NCBI GenBank assembly: GCA_038502055.1
Contig: JAXRKN010000044.1
Span: 2,390,001 to 2,454,000, forward strand
Origin: Tanytarsus gracilentus
Taxonomy: Eukaryota; Arthropoda; Insecta; Diptera; Chironomidae
Direction of reading: 5' to 3'
DNA length: 64,000 bases
A program made the position numbers and the translations under genes. The notes under the pieces were generated by a model. The model saw only the letters and a list, made by a program, of their open reading frames with translations. It had not been told where the DNA came from and made no database searches. This document shows positions 27,401 to 42,400 of the stretch, in pieces (within the stretch, counting starts at the first letter, position 1; each line of letters starts with the position of its first letter).

Positions 27401-30400
27401 CTGTGTGTGAAAAAAGCTTAATTTCGAAGCCTAAAAGTATTTTTTAAGTTTTAAATTTGATTTTAATATTTTAGCATGCACAAAAGTGTTTTTAGAATTT
27501 TTTAACACCCTTATCTACACTCGAAAATGAAAATGAAAATATGAAGCGGAAATAATTCTCGAAAAATTCAATTTTTATCATTGCGAAAACAACTCGTCGG
27601 GTTTTTTTGTGGGGGAAATGGATTAAATTTTATATTTTTTAGGTTATTTCTCTACAAATCTTTTATATTTTTCTAGTATGTTTTACGTTTGACGGCGTCA
27701 GATAGTTTAAATGAAAACCATACGACGATTGTGATTAATGTTAAAGATGTGAACGACATGCCGCCGACTTTTCCTGAAACGCTCTATGAAAAGACGCTGA
27801 ATGAGGAAATGGATGCGCCATATATGATGATGCAGGTCTTTTATGATTTTTATTATTTATTTTTATCTTTATTTTATTCGATGGTAAATGGGGTAATAAT
27901 TTATGTGATTAAGTCGTCGATACTAACGCTTAAGTGTCTCTTTTTCGATGATGAAAAAATATTAAAAATATTTTCAAAGAAAGTCGTAAAAATATTCAAA
28001 ACTTCAAAATTAAAATAAATATTTTCAAATAAATTTTAAAATATTATTTCAATTCAAGTCAAAGTAAATACAAAACCACAAAATAAATTACGAAGAACTC
28101 TTTACATTTATCTTGTGGAATTTCCAACAGAACGGTTAATTTTTATCCAAACTTAATTAATTTTATTACTTGGTAAAATTCTTCTTTTTCTTTTTAATGT
28201 AAAATTTGGTCGTTTGGCATTTCGATTCAAAGAAATCAATAAAGTTGAAAAAGCTCTTGAACTTTTATTTTTTTAGCCTGAAAGCGGAAAATGTCAGAAA
28301 TTGAACTTCGAAACGATGAAAATTAAATTATATCCAGTTTTTTTGTTTTTGTTTTTAAAAACCTTGTTTTGAATTGACTTTTTACTTCACGTATCCAATT
28401 ACTATAATTTAATTTACTTTTTCTTAAAATTGCCAATCGCCGGATGAAAAACAATTCACTCGTTGTGAAGTTTGAAAAAGCACCTTCGAAAATGCTTAAT
28501 GAAAAATAATATTTCCTTTCCGAAATGACTTTGAACATTGATGAATGAAGTGAAAATTAATTTCCATAAAAAATTTTGAAAGCTTCTCGAGAATTTTTAT
28601 GAATCATGCTTTAAAAATGTATTTTATGAAATATTTAAAAAGCTTTTTCTGGTATTTAAAATATTTCTGAAGATTCTTAAACAATTTTTTTATTAAAAAG
28701 CTTTAATCAAATTTAATGAAATATTTTACAATTTTCACTTCATTAAATTTTCACCAATTAAAGTGATCTCCAATTCTCTTCTCTAACTCCACAAGCTCAA
28801 GTGTGCTTTTAATTAAATAGGAAAACAAGAAGACTCTATTAGAACTCATACACAAATTTGATGTTGTTCTCGCAATCAATTTCTATTCTCTCCGTTCATT
28901 ACTCCGAATCATTATTACGGAGCACATGTGCATGAACATCAAAAACAGAAATTCAGATGAAAATTGTCGCTTGAATAAATTTTTGCTCCCTTTTTTTTCG
29001 GGAAGGGAAGTGTTGATAAGACATTGATGTGACAACATCAGCAGAAATGAAATTTTTTCTAATACATTTTCATTGAAAATGATGAGGCTGATGATGGTGT
29101 GTAGCAGATGAGAGTTAAGCTTGGTGAAAGGAATTTACATAATTTGATTTTTTCTCTCACTCTTTGCCATTAGAACATTTACAAGCGATCGAATTTATCC
29201 TTATATGTGCGCCTTGCCATTTTATTTTATTGATATTGTGCCATCTCACCTGTTTTTTTGTGAGAAAATCTTTTTTTATTTCAAGTCGTTTTTTAAAAGA
29301 GATTTTTGAGGTTGCGATATTTTTCGCACGTGCTGACGAGAACTTTTATGAAGGGAGTGAAACTCTGGTTTTTAATTTTCGATGTTTTAGAATTTTGTGG
29401 AAAAATTAATTTCAAACTCAATTCATAAGAATCAATTTTCAATTCAGATTTAAACAAAATTTATTAATTTATTTTTATTTCCTCAAAACTAAAACAACCA
29501 CAGTTATTCCCCCTTCAATGAAAAATTCCTTTTCGTTTTCTTTCACGCACATTTTCACTTTGTTTTTATCAAAATGTTTTATTTTCAATTCTTTTCCCAT
29601 TTCGAGATTTTTCACTTTAAACGAACTTGAAGAAAAACCTCGAAGCATATTTTCGCATTATGTCTGTTTGGCAGACACAAATCTGCTTCACTCTTTCCTG
29701 AGCTCTCTTCAACATACATCAAATCCTATTCAATATTTTTTTACCTTCTTTAATAGAGCTGAGAGCGGAAAATATAATTTTTTACTCGATTGTATTTGGC
29801 TTGGCAACTAAGAAAAATCTTTGATTTATTTTTTCGTCTTTAGATTTTAAATTCTTTTTCTAAGAAAATGTTTGAAAAACATGAATTTGATTTATGATGA
29901 ATTTCTTGAAATTTTTTTGTGACTCAAAGAGCAAAAAAAATTGCGAACCAAACTAAATTTTTCAATTTTTAGGAATTGAACCTTCAGTTTTAAATGTTTT
30001 TATTTAAATGTAATTTTTTGTTCGAAAGCTATTCAACGAAAAATTTATAAAATTCTCGGTAAAGCTTTTCAATTAAGTTTATGACACTTCAAAGCTGTCT
30101 GAACTTCAGACTTGAAAATGATAAGATAACATTTTCTTAAAGCTATTTTAATATTCAAATCTTCAAGCTGTTTTACGAGCAAATTCGAAGTTACTTGAAG
30201 CGTAATTAGCTTAAAAATTTCAATTAATTTTCAGTAAAAATTATATTTTCACCGCACTCGAATAAACTTTCGTGAACTTTTCAATTATTCGAAAATTTCA
30301 TTAAAATGAATGGAAAAATGTTTTTCGAGAAATCTCACGAGTTTTTTTTTCTTTCGATATTTTTCTGTACACAAAAATTTGTTTTTCTAGGAAAACAATT

Positions 30401-33400
30401 CGAATGGCACACAAAAATCTACATACAGCATCGAACGCTTTCTAATATTTTACTTTTGCAAATTTTAAGCTTTCTTTTTTTATGCTGCACAAATTTTATT
30501 TTGCATGTACAATTTTTACGCTTAACTAACGGTATTGCTCCAATTTAGTCATTTGAATTATGCATGATTTTTTAGGCAAGAAGCGGTGGCCATACACAGC
30601 TGCCGCTGCCAATCAAATCAAAAACACAAATTTAACGCAAATATATTTTTTTCGTTCTTTTTTTCGAATGCAATACATTCGAAAAATGCAGGTGACGGCA
30701 ACCGATGGTGACAAAGATCGGCCACAAAACATTGTCTATTTCCTCACTGGACAGGGTATTGATCCTGACAATCCAGCCAACAGTAAATTTGACATCAACC
30801 GAACGACTGGCGAAATTTTTGTGCTAAAGGTGAGTTGAAAAAAGTTTTTAATTAATTTGAATGGGATTTTTTTGTGTCGAACTCTTTTGAGATATTTAAA
30901 ACGACCCAAAAAAGGAGTCAGACGAAATTTGGATTGTAAATTTTTCCATGAATTTTGGAGAGCCTTTAGGGTGGAAAATTTTCAACTTTGTGGGAAAAGT
31001 CTAAAAGCTGAAAAAGGTTCCAGGAAATTTAAGTTGAAAATTCTCTGGAAAGTTTATTAAAAGCTTTACAGAAATAAATATGAAGACTTCGAAATAAATT
31101 TAATCAAATAATTCTAAAACTATTTTCAAACATTTGTCAAAATTTTTAGTCAACTGAAAATCCTTCAATTGAATTTTCATATGCAACAAAATTTACTTGA
31201 TAAATTTCATTTATTCACATTAACTCAAGCTGAAAAGCTTTTCAGAATTTATTTCCCTCTACACTGCAAAAAGATGAGATTAAAAAATTGTTGTGACAAC
31301 CCAATTTGAGAGTCGAGTGCAGTATTGTAAAAATTTCTTTATTAAGAAAGAAATATGCAAAAAAAAACTACTGAATCTCAGTATTAAAATTCCACTGTAA
31401 AATTGATTTTCCCTCTCGCAAGTGATGCACATGTCGATGAGCTTAATTCAGTCATCATTTTTCAAGTACACAGCGAGAGAATCGATTTTAAATGGGAAGC
31501 GAAAAGTGCATCCGTTGTCGAGGCAGAGACGTGCGGAAATAAATTGAGAGCAATTAATATGCATTTATAAGGTCAATTAACCATCCTTATAGTCACTCTC
31601 TCGAATTATAATGCTCGCAACCCATCAATAGCCGTCGCATCATCGAGATCTCGTGGATATTGGGTGCATTGAGTAAATTGAATTTAAATCCTTTTCAATC
31701 AATTTAATTTGCACAACGTTGGGCTTTATATTTTGCGAGGAGATGAGGAAATGAATTTTCTATTCCGACTGAGAGAAATTTCGATGGCAATTTGTCAAGT
31801 TTCAACCCGCATGTCGATAGACGACGATGAAAGTATGTAAATTTGATGAGCACTATACGTGACGATTTCTATGTTTTTTCTTTCAATAGCGAATTTCGAT
31901 ACGCTCGTGTTAGATTGTAAGAAAAAAATGAAATTGTCGGACATTTCCTACCTTCCGCTCAACTCATAATTCACCTCAATGAAAAAAAAATCAAAAGAAC
32001 CATTTTTGCTTTCGTTCTCAAATATTTGCTATGCATTGCTTCACGAATTTTTTTTTTGGGGGAGGGAAAGCAGCAATAAATGTTAAAAGAGCGAAATTGA
32101 AAAACTGCTCACAGGACAATTTCTGCAGTTGATTCATTTTTAATTGGACTTTTGTGTCACTCTCTCGTCGTGTTCGCTAAGGCGAGATTCGTAAACGTAT
32201 GCAACAGATTTTGCATTGTTCTCGCTTTGACTGTCAACTCTATTCAGTCCGGAAATTAATGTTTATTTAATCTTTTTCTCTTCATCATAGCCCTTGGATC
32301 GTGATCAACCTAATGGTCGTCCGCAGTGGCGCTTCACAGTATTCGCACAGGATGAAGGCGGCGAAGGTCTCGTAGGATATGCTGATGTGCAAGTAAATCT
32401 CAAAGATATTAATGACAATGCTCCGATTTTCCCGCAAGGCGTTTACTTTGGCAATGTAACCGAGAACGGTACTGCCGGAATGGTTGTTATGACTATGACA
32501 GCCGTCGACTATGACGATCCAAATGAAGGCACAAATGCTAAGCTGATATACTCAATTGAGAAGAATGTAATTGAGGAAGAGACTGGCTCACCGATTTTCG
32601 AAATTGAGCCCGAAACGGGTGTCATAAAAACGGCAGTTTGCTGCTTGGATCGAGAGAGGACGCCCGACTATTCTATACAAGTGGTTGCGATGGATGGTGG
32701 AGGACTGAAGGGTACGGGGACGGCTTCTATACGAGTTAAAGATATCAATGACATGCCGCCGGCATTTACGAAAGATGAGTGGTTTACTGAAGTTGACGAA
32801 ACTGATGGCACGAACCTCCCCGAAATGCCAATTCTCACAGTAACCGTGCACGATGAGGACGAGACAAACAAATTTCAATATAAAGTCATCGACAATAGCG
32901 GTTATGGTGCGGATAAATTCACAATGGTACGCAACAACGATGGAACTGGAAGCTTGAAAATTGTACAGCCGCTCGATTATGAGGACACACTCCAAAGTAA
33001 CGGTTTTAGATTCCGCATTCAAGTTAACGATAAAGGCGAGGATAATGACAATGACAAATATCATGTTGCTTACTCGTGGGTTGTCGTTAAGCTTAGAGAT
33101 ATCAACGATAATAAGGTGAGTGATACAATTTTAGGAATTTTTGTGAGCTTCAATTTCTTCTTTTTAATTAGCCTCAATTTGAACGTCCCAACATTGAAGT
33201 TTCCGTTTACGAGAATGCTGAAGTTGGAAAGATGCTTGAAACTTTCAAGGCAACGGATCCGGATCAGGGTGGCAAAAGCAAAGTTTCTTATGCCATCGAT
33301 AGATCTTCAGATCGTCAACGACAATTCTCAATTAATCAAGAAGGAAGCGTGACAATTCAACGCTCTTTAGATCGTGAAGTTACTCCACGTCATCAAGTAA

Positions 33401-36400
33401 AAATTTTAGCCATTGACGATGGCATTCCTCAAAAAACCGCCACTGCAACTTTGACAGTTATCGTTCAAGACATCAACGACAATGCACCGAAATTCTTGAA
33501 AGACTACAGACCCGTTTTACCTGAACACGTGCCGCCAAGAAAAGTCGTTGAAATTCTCGCAACTGACGACGACGACCGTTCGAAGAGCAATGGACCACCA
33601 TTCCAATTCCGTCTTGACCCAGGTGCCGATGATATAATTCGTGCTTCATTTAAAGTTGAACAAGATCAAAAGGGTGCCAATGGTGACGGTATGGCAATTG
33701 TATCGTCACTAAGATCTTTCGATCGAGAGCAACAGAAAGAATATTTAATTCCAATTGTGATTAAAGACCATGGCAACCCAGCTATGACTGGCACGAGTAC
33801 ACTCACTGTTGTGATTGGTGATGTCAATGATAATAAAATGCAGCCTGGTTCAAAAGAAATTTTCATCTATAATTATGCCGGTCAAGCGCCTGATACGCAA
33901 GTGGGACGTGTCTATGTTTATGATCTCGATGATTGGGATTTACCCGATAAGAAGTTTTACTGGGAAGGTACCGAACATCCTCGCTTTAAGCTCGATGAAG
34001 ATAATGGCATGATAACAATGAGACAAGGCACACGTGAGGGCAAATATCATCTTAAATTCAAAGTCTACGACCGTAAACATACACAAACTGATGTACCTGC
34101 AAACGTGACGGTAACCGTGCGTGAAATTCCGCATGAAGCCATAATCAACTCGGGTAGTATTCGAGTGTCAGGCATAACCGATGAAGATTTCATTCGCGTT
34201 TGGAATTACAAGGCGCAAGCCCTGCAGAGAAGCAAATTAGAAAAGTTTAAAGATAAACTCGCGGATTTATTGAACACCGATAGAGAAAATATTGATGTGT
34301 TTAGTGTGCAGTTAAGAAGAAAGCATCCCCCATTAACAGACATTCGCTTCAGTGCTCATGGCTCTCCATACTATAAACCCGTAAGATTAAATGGCATTGT
34401 GCTAATGCATCGTGAAGATATTGAAAATGCGGTGGGAATAAACATAACGATGGTTGGTATTGATGAGTGCTTATATGAGAATCAGAATTGTGAAGGCTCC
34501 TGCACAAATACCCTCGATATTAGCTCGCTTCCTTACATGGTGAACGCAAACAAAACCGCATTAGTTGGTGTACGTGTCGATGTGCTCGCTGAGTGCACTT
34601 GTGGTGCGAGAAATTTCAGTAAAGCAGAAAGTTGCCGCAATAATCCATGCCACAATGGTGGAAGATGCTCAGAAACACGATATGGACTCTCATGCTCATG
34701 TCCCTCGGGCTACACAGGTCCACGATGTCAACAAACTACGAGAAGTTTCCGCGGCAACGGATGGGCTTGGTATCAACCCCTCGAAATGTGCGATGACTCA
34801 CATCTCAGCATTGAATTTATCACTCGAAAATCGGATGGTTTGCTCATCTATAATGGACCGATTGTGCCGCCAGAGAGCGATGAAATGCTCATTTCAGATT
34901 TCCTCTCACTCGAAATTGAACGCGGTTATCCGCGATTGTTAATCGACTTTGGTTCAGGGACGCTCGAGTTGCGAGTAAAAACGAAGAAGACTGTCGACGA
35001 TGGAGAATGGCATCGCATTGATTTGTTCTGGAATACCGAGACAGTGAGAATGGTGGTCGATTTTTGCAAGTCAGCCGAAGTACAAGAACTCGAGGATGGC
35101 ACGCCAGTGGAATTTGATGACTCGTCGTGTCAAGCTCAGGGAACAATTCCACCGTTTAGTGAATATCTCAATGTCAATGCACCACTTCAAGTGGGTGGCT
35201 TTTATCGAGAGCCATTCGACCCCGTCTCATATCACTGGCAGTATGTTCCGAATGGAAAGGGCTTTGATGGCTGCATTAAGAATCTCATTCACAATAGTAA
35301 ACTTTATGATCTCGCACATCCCGGCCTGTCACGAAATAGCGCTGCTGGATGTCCACAAACTGATGACGTGTGCACATCGACAGAATCCACTTCTCGTTGC
35401 TGGGAGCATGGCAATTGCATTGGTAGCTTCTCCGAAGCGAGATGTCAATGTCGGCCCGGATGGACAGGTCCGTCGTGCAATGTACCAACGACACCGACGA
35501 CATTCAAGCAACAGAGCTATGTAAAATATGCACTCAGCTTCGAACCGGATCGTTTTAGTACGACAATTCAATTACGATTCCGGACACGTGAGCAGCATGG
35601 CGAACTTTTCAGAGTGAGTGATCAGCACAATCGTGAATATGGAATTCTTGAAATTAAGGATGCACGACTACGTTTCCGTTACAATCTCAATTCGCTACGC
35701 ACTGAAGAGAAGGACATTTGGCTCAATGCCATCGCTGTAGATGATGGTCAATGGCATGTTGTACGCGTTAATCGTCATGGTAGTGCAGCAACACTCGAGC
35801 TTGACGGTGGTGAAGGTCGACGCTATAATGAGACATTTTTATTCGAGGGCCATCAATGGCTTTTGGTTGACAAGCAGGAGGGTGTTTATGCGGGCGGAAA
35901 AGCCGAATATACTGGTGTTAGGACATTCGAAGTTTATGCTGACTATCAGAAGAGCTGTCTTGATGACATACGGTAAGTTTAATCTAATCTTAGTGGGATT
36001 AGATTAAAGTTTAAATCTCAATGAATTTTTATTTATTAAATTTAATTTTATCTCAACTAAACAGATTGGAAGGAAAGCATCTTCCACTGCCACCAGCACT
36101 GAATGGAACGCAATGGGGACAGGCAACGATGGCTCGCAATTTGGAGCGTAATTGTCCATCGAATAAACCTTGTGCCAATGTTATTTGCCCCGATCCATTT
36201 GAATGTGTCGATTTATGGAACGAGTATGAGTGCACGTAAGTTAATGCTAACAATTTCATTCACGAGGACACCCTCACATTTGAGATTTAAGAAAATTTAC
36301 CAACAATAAACATTTGAGATAATTTCACATGTTTTCGCAATCGTTTGAGAAGACAAACCCAGACACAAGCACACCCGATGTGAATGTTAACAAATGTTTA

Positions 36401-39400
36401 TGTATGCAAAATTATGTTAAGGCATGAGGATTTTACCATCAGTTTAAAAAAATCATATGCCTTGACATATCCATGACATTTATACAGACACAAGCACTGA
36501 GACAATTTTACAACATTAAACCCCCCAAAAAAAATTATTTTTGATCTCGTATTTTTTTTTTGGTGAGATATTTTTAAGCTTTTGGGTTTTTACCTTTTTA
36601 TATTTTCGTTGTGGTAATTTGAGATGGCATTAAAGAAGATTTTTTAGATTGAATAAATTTTGTAAATAATTTTCATAATTTGAAAATCTAAAAAATCTCT
36701 TTAATATCCATTTATGCTTTAAAGTGACTTTACAGTAATTATTTGGCATCAACGTGGTCTTTTCGTATAGGACTGCGTTGTGTGTTGGTTTTCAATTAAT
36801 TTCATTTAATTTTAACAAAACTTTTATCTCTCTTTTTGCTTTTGTGATATTTTAATTTTCCAACTAACTCTGAACTCTAACATTATCTATCGCTTTTAGC
36901 AATACAAACACTACTAATCAACATGATTTAAAATGTTTTACCACATGATAGAGAGGGAAGTGCAGCGTAAAATTTTCCTCTTGTATCAGAAAAAATTTAA
37001 ATTAAAATTAACATAAAAACTAAAAATTCACCATAAAACATCACACATGCAGTGATAAAATCCACATAAAATGTTGTTTTTATCGCTGCGCAGAAAAATA
37101 AAAACTAAAAAGTTGGAAAAAATTGTAAGGCGTGGACACTGAATTTAGATAAAATTAAAATTTTTCAAAAATTCAAAATGCCTCAGTTTCCACCCCTTGA
37201 AGCATTTTTCTCTCTTACTCTGAATAGCGAATTAATTAAACAATTTATGCTGCAGCAGTTCGGAGAGAGCTCTTAGCGCTTTCTCTCCATGCACACGGTT
37301 CGCGAGTGCGAATAATTTGCATTTTAATTAAAAATAATTAACGTTTGAAAATTTCAATTTTTCCTATTCTGCTCGATAACCAATCAACAACGAATCAATT
37401 TGCAAAATGGTATTTGAAATTTGATATGCACAGATGTGGAGAAGGTCAAATAATGTCGCCCGACAATAAAGGCTGCATGGACCGAAACGAGTGTCTCGAC
37501 TTGCCATGTTTGAACGGCGGCACGTGCATCAATAAGGAGCCAAAATTGCGTTATCTTTGCGTTTGTCCCGATGGCTACATGGGCGAAAATTGTGAACTAA
37601 TACAGGAAGGTCAAACGCTGACACTCTCCATGGGAGCAGTGGCCGCCGTCCTCGTTTGCCTTTTAATCATTTTAAGTGAGCATTAACTGACTTTATCATC
37701 GTCGACGTTGAATTTTTTTCATACTCTCTCCACGTTGCTATCAAAATATTTAATTTAATATTAAAATATTTTTTAATACACCGGAAAAATAATTGTAAGC
37801 AAAATTTTTCCTCGAAAAAAAAGAAAGAAAATTAAATTCCATCCTCGAACGAGAAATTTTAAAATGCTTAGAATAATAATGAAAATTGAAAATTATACTC
37901 GAATATTCATTTCGCATATGGGATACGAGTGTGCTTTTATTGAAAAATGCAGAGCACATTGAATTGCACATTTTATGTACGCAAGAAGAATATGAAATTA
38001 GGAACATGAAAATTTGCATAAATTTTATAGTGAGCAATCACCTCCGTTATTATTTTAAAACTCCACATACCCGCAATAAATGTGTGTATTTTCATACTTT
38101 AAAGTGGGTTGCGTGGAAATCTGAGGAAGGTTTGAAAAATTTGTTGAAGAGCTTTTGAAAGCTTTAAACGAGATTTAATAATTTTTTTGACGTTTTTACT
38201 TAAAAAGTTCAAATTACGATCTGAACTTGAGGTTTTTAAAGTAATAAAAAATATTTTCATGAAAGCTAAAAACATCAAGCCAGTGCCATAATCGCCAGCA
38301 TAAATATTTACGTAGCAATTCAAACGAACTTGCATATATAGAAAATTTCTCTCCCTCACTGGATGTTTGAAGAGGATGGCTGTGGTGTGTTCTTATAAAA
38401 CCAAATATATCCAATATCCATGGCCATTGTCTGCTGTTATACGTGCGCATAAAGTTTCTATTGAAATTTATTATCTTTACGTTCAACTCACACTTTATGC
38501 GTCTCTATGCATATAAACACATAAATGGTCCTGCATTTTGCACTTACTGTAGATTATTGCATGCGATAAATATCCACTAAGGCATGAAATGTGTGTGTAC
38601 TTATATCACTAACACGCATCTATGCATGAAGTAGTTTATTTTTTACTCATTTCAATCCTTAACAGTAGTTTATAGGCAGATTTTATATCTCTATTTACTC
38701 CTTTTTTTTGTGAAAGTGGCAAAAGAAATTCTTTTATGGATAAAAAGTTAAAAAATGTTGTTAAATTTTACGAGATGTGATAAAAATTTACATTTTTCCT
38801 TGGCAATGGACTTTCAAAGTTTCTCACAATAAAATTTCAAAAAATTTACAAATTTATTAAAGAGAAAACATTTAAAAGTCCCTCACATAAAATTTTACAA
38901 CAAAACCTTCATAAAAAATTCCCCTCACACATATCCTTGACATTAGGCAACATTAAATTTCCTTTCTTTTTCCTGCTATATGACCTAAATAAAATCATCA
39001 TAACAATCTCATACATACAGAATTAAATATTTACTCAACAACAATGGCATGAAGAGACAATAACCGTCGATTTATTATGTGAATTTCGTCTCCAATATTA
39101 ATGATCCATTTAATCTTAAATGGTGTGTGATAATGATGATCCAGTTTCATGCCATAAAGCTTTTTGTTGCCGTTCGTGAGCTTTTATGAAGTTGTCCATT
39201 CTTTTTACGATCTTTTGCCATTTTCATGTTAAGAAGTAGACGAAAAAGTTAGCAAGTAAAAAATAGTTTTGTTTACTTTCGGTCTCGACTTCTGATAAAA
39301 AGGGGGATTAATTCGTGAGTTATGTCACATTAATTTAAATTTTTGTGATTTAATTTACTCAGTGCTTGGTAAGTAACAAACCCAACCATTTTTTTAACAT

Positions 39401-42400
39401 ATTCTTTTTCTTTATAATTTTTGGCACATTTCCTCCATTATAAATGTCATAAAAACTGTCACAAATAGATGCTCGAACGGCTACAGGAAAAATTCACAGG
39501 AAAATAAATGCGTTAATGTAAATGAATGTCTTTATCATCCATGTCACAATGGTGGAAAATGCAGGGATCACCAACCGCCACAGAAATATGAATGCCATTG
39601 TCCATTCGGATACACAGGACAGCACTGCGATTTGGAACTCTCCGCTTCCTTTATCCTTGTGCCATCATTTACTTTTATTATTACATTAATTGCTTGTGCC
39701 AGCACACTAATTTGTAAGTATAAATTATTTATTTGTTTCTCACACATTTTTCGGTACATTAATTGTCATAGACAAACAAAAACCTCTTTTTACTCGTTTC
39801 CTTCATTCTCTCATCGGTTGTGAGCTAGAAAAGTTTTTTATTTCATTTATAAAATGTTTTTTTTGCACAAAATTTAAATGAAAACTTTTGGCTTCGTTAA
39901 ATTCTTTAGAAATTGTCAATGAAATTAAAACTGCATGTTCACTTCATTTTATTTTCTGGGTAAATTTTTTGTTTCAAGTCAATCAAATAAAATTTGTCGA
40001 ATAGATGGAAAATTTTGCTTCAACTCCGAAAATTAACTTAAAAACTTGATCAAGAAAAAATTTCAATTATTTGGTTTATTTCCTTATTTTAACAATTTTA
40101 AATGTGAATTTTTTTAAGTAATTTATTGAATTTTTATCCTTAAAAGCTCAAATAAGTTTGAAAGTTTAAAAAATAATAATTTTTACTTGGTTGACTAAGC
40201 GAAAATAAATTTTAAGGTTAAAATTATTTAAAATTCTTAAATTTAATAATTTTTTTCCTTCTCAACTTTACAGAAATTTCAAATGTTAAAACCTCAAATT
40301 GAAGCTAAGTCAGAAATAAAAACTTGTTAAATTTGAATGTTTAAAATTTTCTGTAAATTTCATGTGAAAAAAAAGAAGCTTTGTGTTAAATAATTTTTAG
40401 TGCTTTTCATAAGAATGAGCAATTCATAATTCAAAGCTTTTTCTCATCATCTTCCATTCGAGTACTTTTTTAAAATCATAAAACTTTTTTACCACTTCTT
40501 TGCTTCTATGAGATAACCAAAATTAAATGTGAATAATTCAAAAAACGAGAGCAGATAATACCATGCATAAGCACGCATCTGACTATTTACGACAAAGGTT
40601 GAAATTGAATTTTCGACAAAAATGTAAAAAAAGCTTCGAGAGTATGAAAAATTTTCTTCGTTCGAGAGTTTTCAGGGAATTTTTTACTTCAACAATTTTC
40701 TAATAATTTTTTTTATCTTTTCCCTCACAGTACTGGTTCTCGTGTTTGTCGTGTACAGTCGACGGCGTGAGTCGCACATTAAATATCCTGGACCTGATGA
40801 TGACGTGCGAGAAAACATCATTAACTACGATGATGAGGGAGGCGGCGAAGATGATATGACAGCATTCGATATTACGCCACTTCAAATACCTATCGGTGGT
40901 CCGATGCCTGATATGCAATGCAAGATGCCACCTCTTATGTGTGAGTATAAATGAGAAATTAATGAGTGAGCTTGAAATTGGATTTGTCTGAGATAAATAT
41001 TTTTTTGGCAAACCTTCATTATTCAGAAACAAGGATGAGACACTAAAATTTAATTTTCATTCACAAATTTTATTTCTCACCCTTAACAACTTTCAATTTT
41101 GCGGGTGCATTCTTTTCAAACCCTTTTTTCGCTCGACTTCTGAAAAAAAGTATTCAATGGTGTGATTTAATGAAAGCGCCTCCATAAATTGTGGCTTTTT
41201 GGGTATTCACCAAGCAGCGATGTGAGCAATTTTTCACTCCTAAAAATTATATTTTTCCCCATCATCTCACACATACGTGGTAATTTGAATATTTTTTTCC
41301 TTCCTACACTGCAGTGATTTTTATGGCTGCGAATTTCCCATTAATAAAATTTTAAATTACGCGGATTTTTTTCATTCACGGGCCCAAAAAAATGCCTTTG
41401 AAAGCATTCCGAATAATAATAATGTTCATGGCACTTTTGTGTCATGCACACAATTGAGAATCGTTAAAAAATTGCAAATTATTCAATTTACAGTCAATCG
41501 CACACTTTGTGATGGAAATTGTTAATGTCATTGACATTTTTACCCACTTAGTGGAAATTCGCAATTTTTGAGAAACATAAAATTTTTATATCAATTCCAT
41601 TAAATTTTCAATAAACAATAAAAAAGCTTTCAATATTCTTTTGGGAATGAAATAATTATTTGATTAATTATATAAATAATTACCAATATAGCACTGAACT
41701 TTTTCAGTTAATTTGCGGGACAGTTAAATCAATAATTAAATTATTTACAATCGAGATTTTAATAAACCGTCACGAGAGTAAATTTAAAAATTCATTCCTC
41801 ATAATTTTGCAACCTATTAGCAGTTCAATTGATATCCATGCACTTTTATGATGTCGTTTTAAAAATAGAAAAAAATATAAAATTAAATTTACGTGACAAT
41901 TGTCAATTTAGAAGCAATATAATTGAAATTCAGCATGTGAAAAAAGCGACCAATTACAAAGCGTGGAAACGATAGCGAGAAAAAACTCTTCGATATCGAT
42001 ATAGAGCTGAAATATTTATCGAGCCAATAAATGTAATTCGAAGAGCGTGTGTGTGTGTGCATAGAGCCTTGTTAATGGAATTTTCAGTATGCGATTCAAA
42101 AATTTATCGATAGTCATTTGAACGAAATTAATTTCTTCATTCGACGCTCATCAAATGACATTCTGAATTGCTAATTAATTGAAATTTAATTTACAGATCC
42201 CGTAATGACGATGGGAGCGGGTGAGCCAAATGTCGGCTTGTTCATTGAAGAGCACAAAAAGCGAGCTGATGCCGATCCAAATGCGCCGCCATTTGATGAT
42301 CTTAGAAATTATGCCTACGAGGGTGGTGGCTCTACGGCGGGTTCTTTGAGCTCCCTTCAGTCGGGTAAGTTTTCTAATTTCCGTTGATCCATGTGCAGGT

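Larger units (their letters stand above)
27836..30691 (+). other. CadN intron, 2.9 kb
   Basis: AT-rich, no gene recognised. It carries an inverted repeat at 29349-29517 and ends in a hairpin that embraces the 3' splice site region (30660-30686). Confidence 0.85.

Noticed and set aside
33116..33171. Read-through of the short CadN intron as coding sequence
   Set aside because: The open frame continues, but GTGAGT/TTAG sites and the conserved protein (DINDNKPQFERPN) show that the 56 bp are spliced out.
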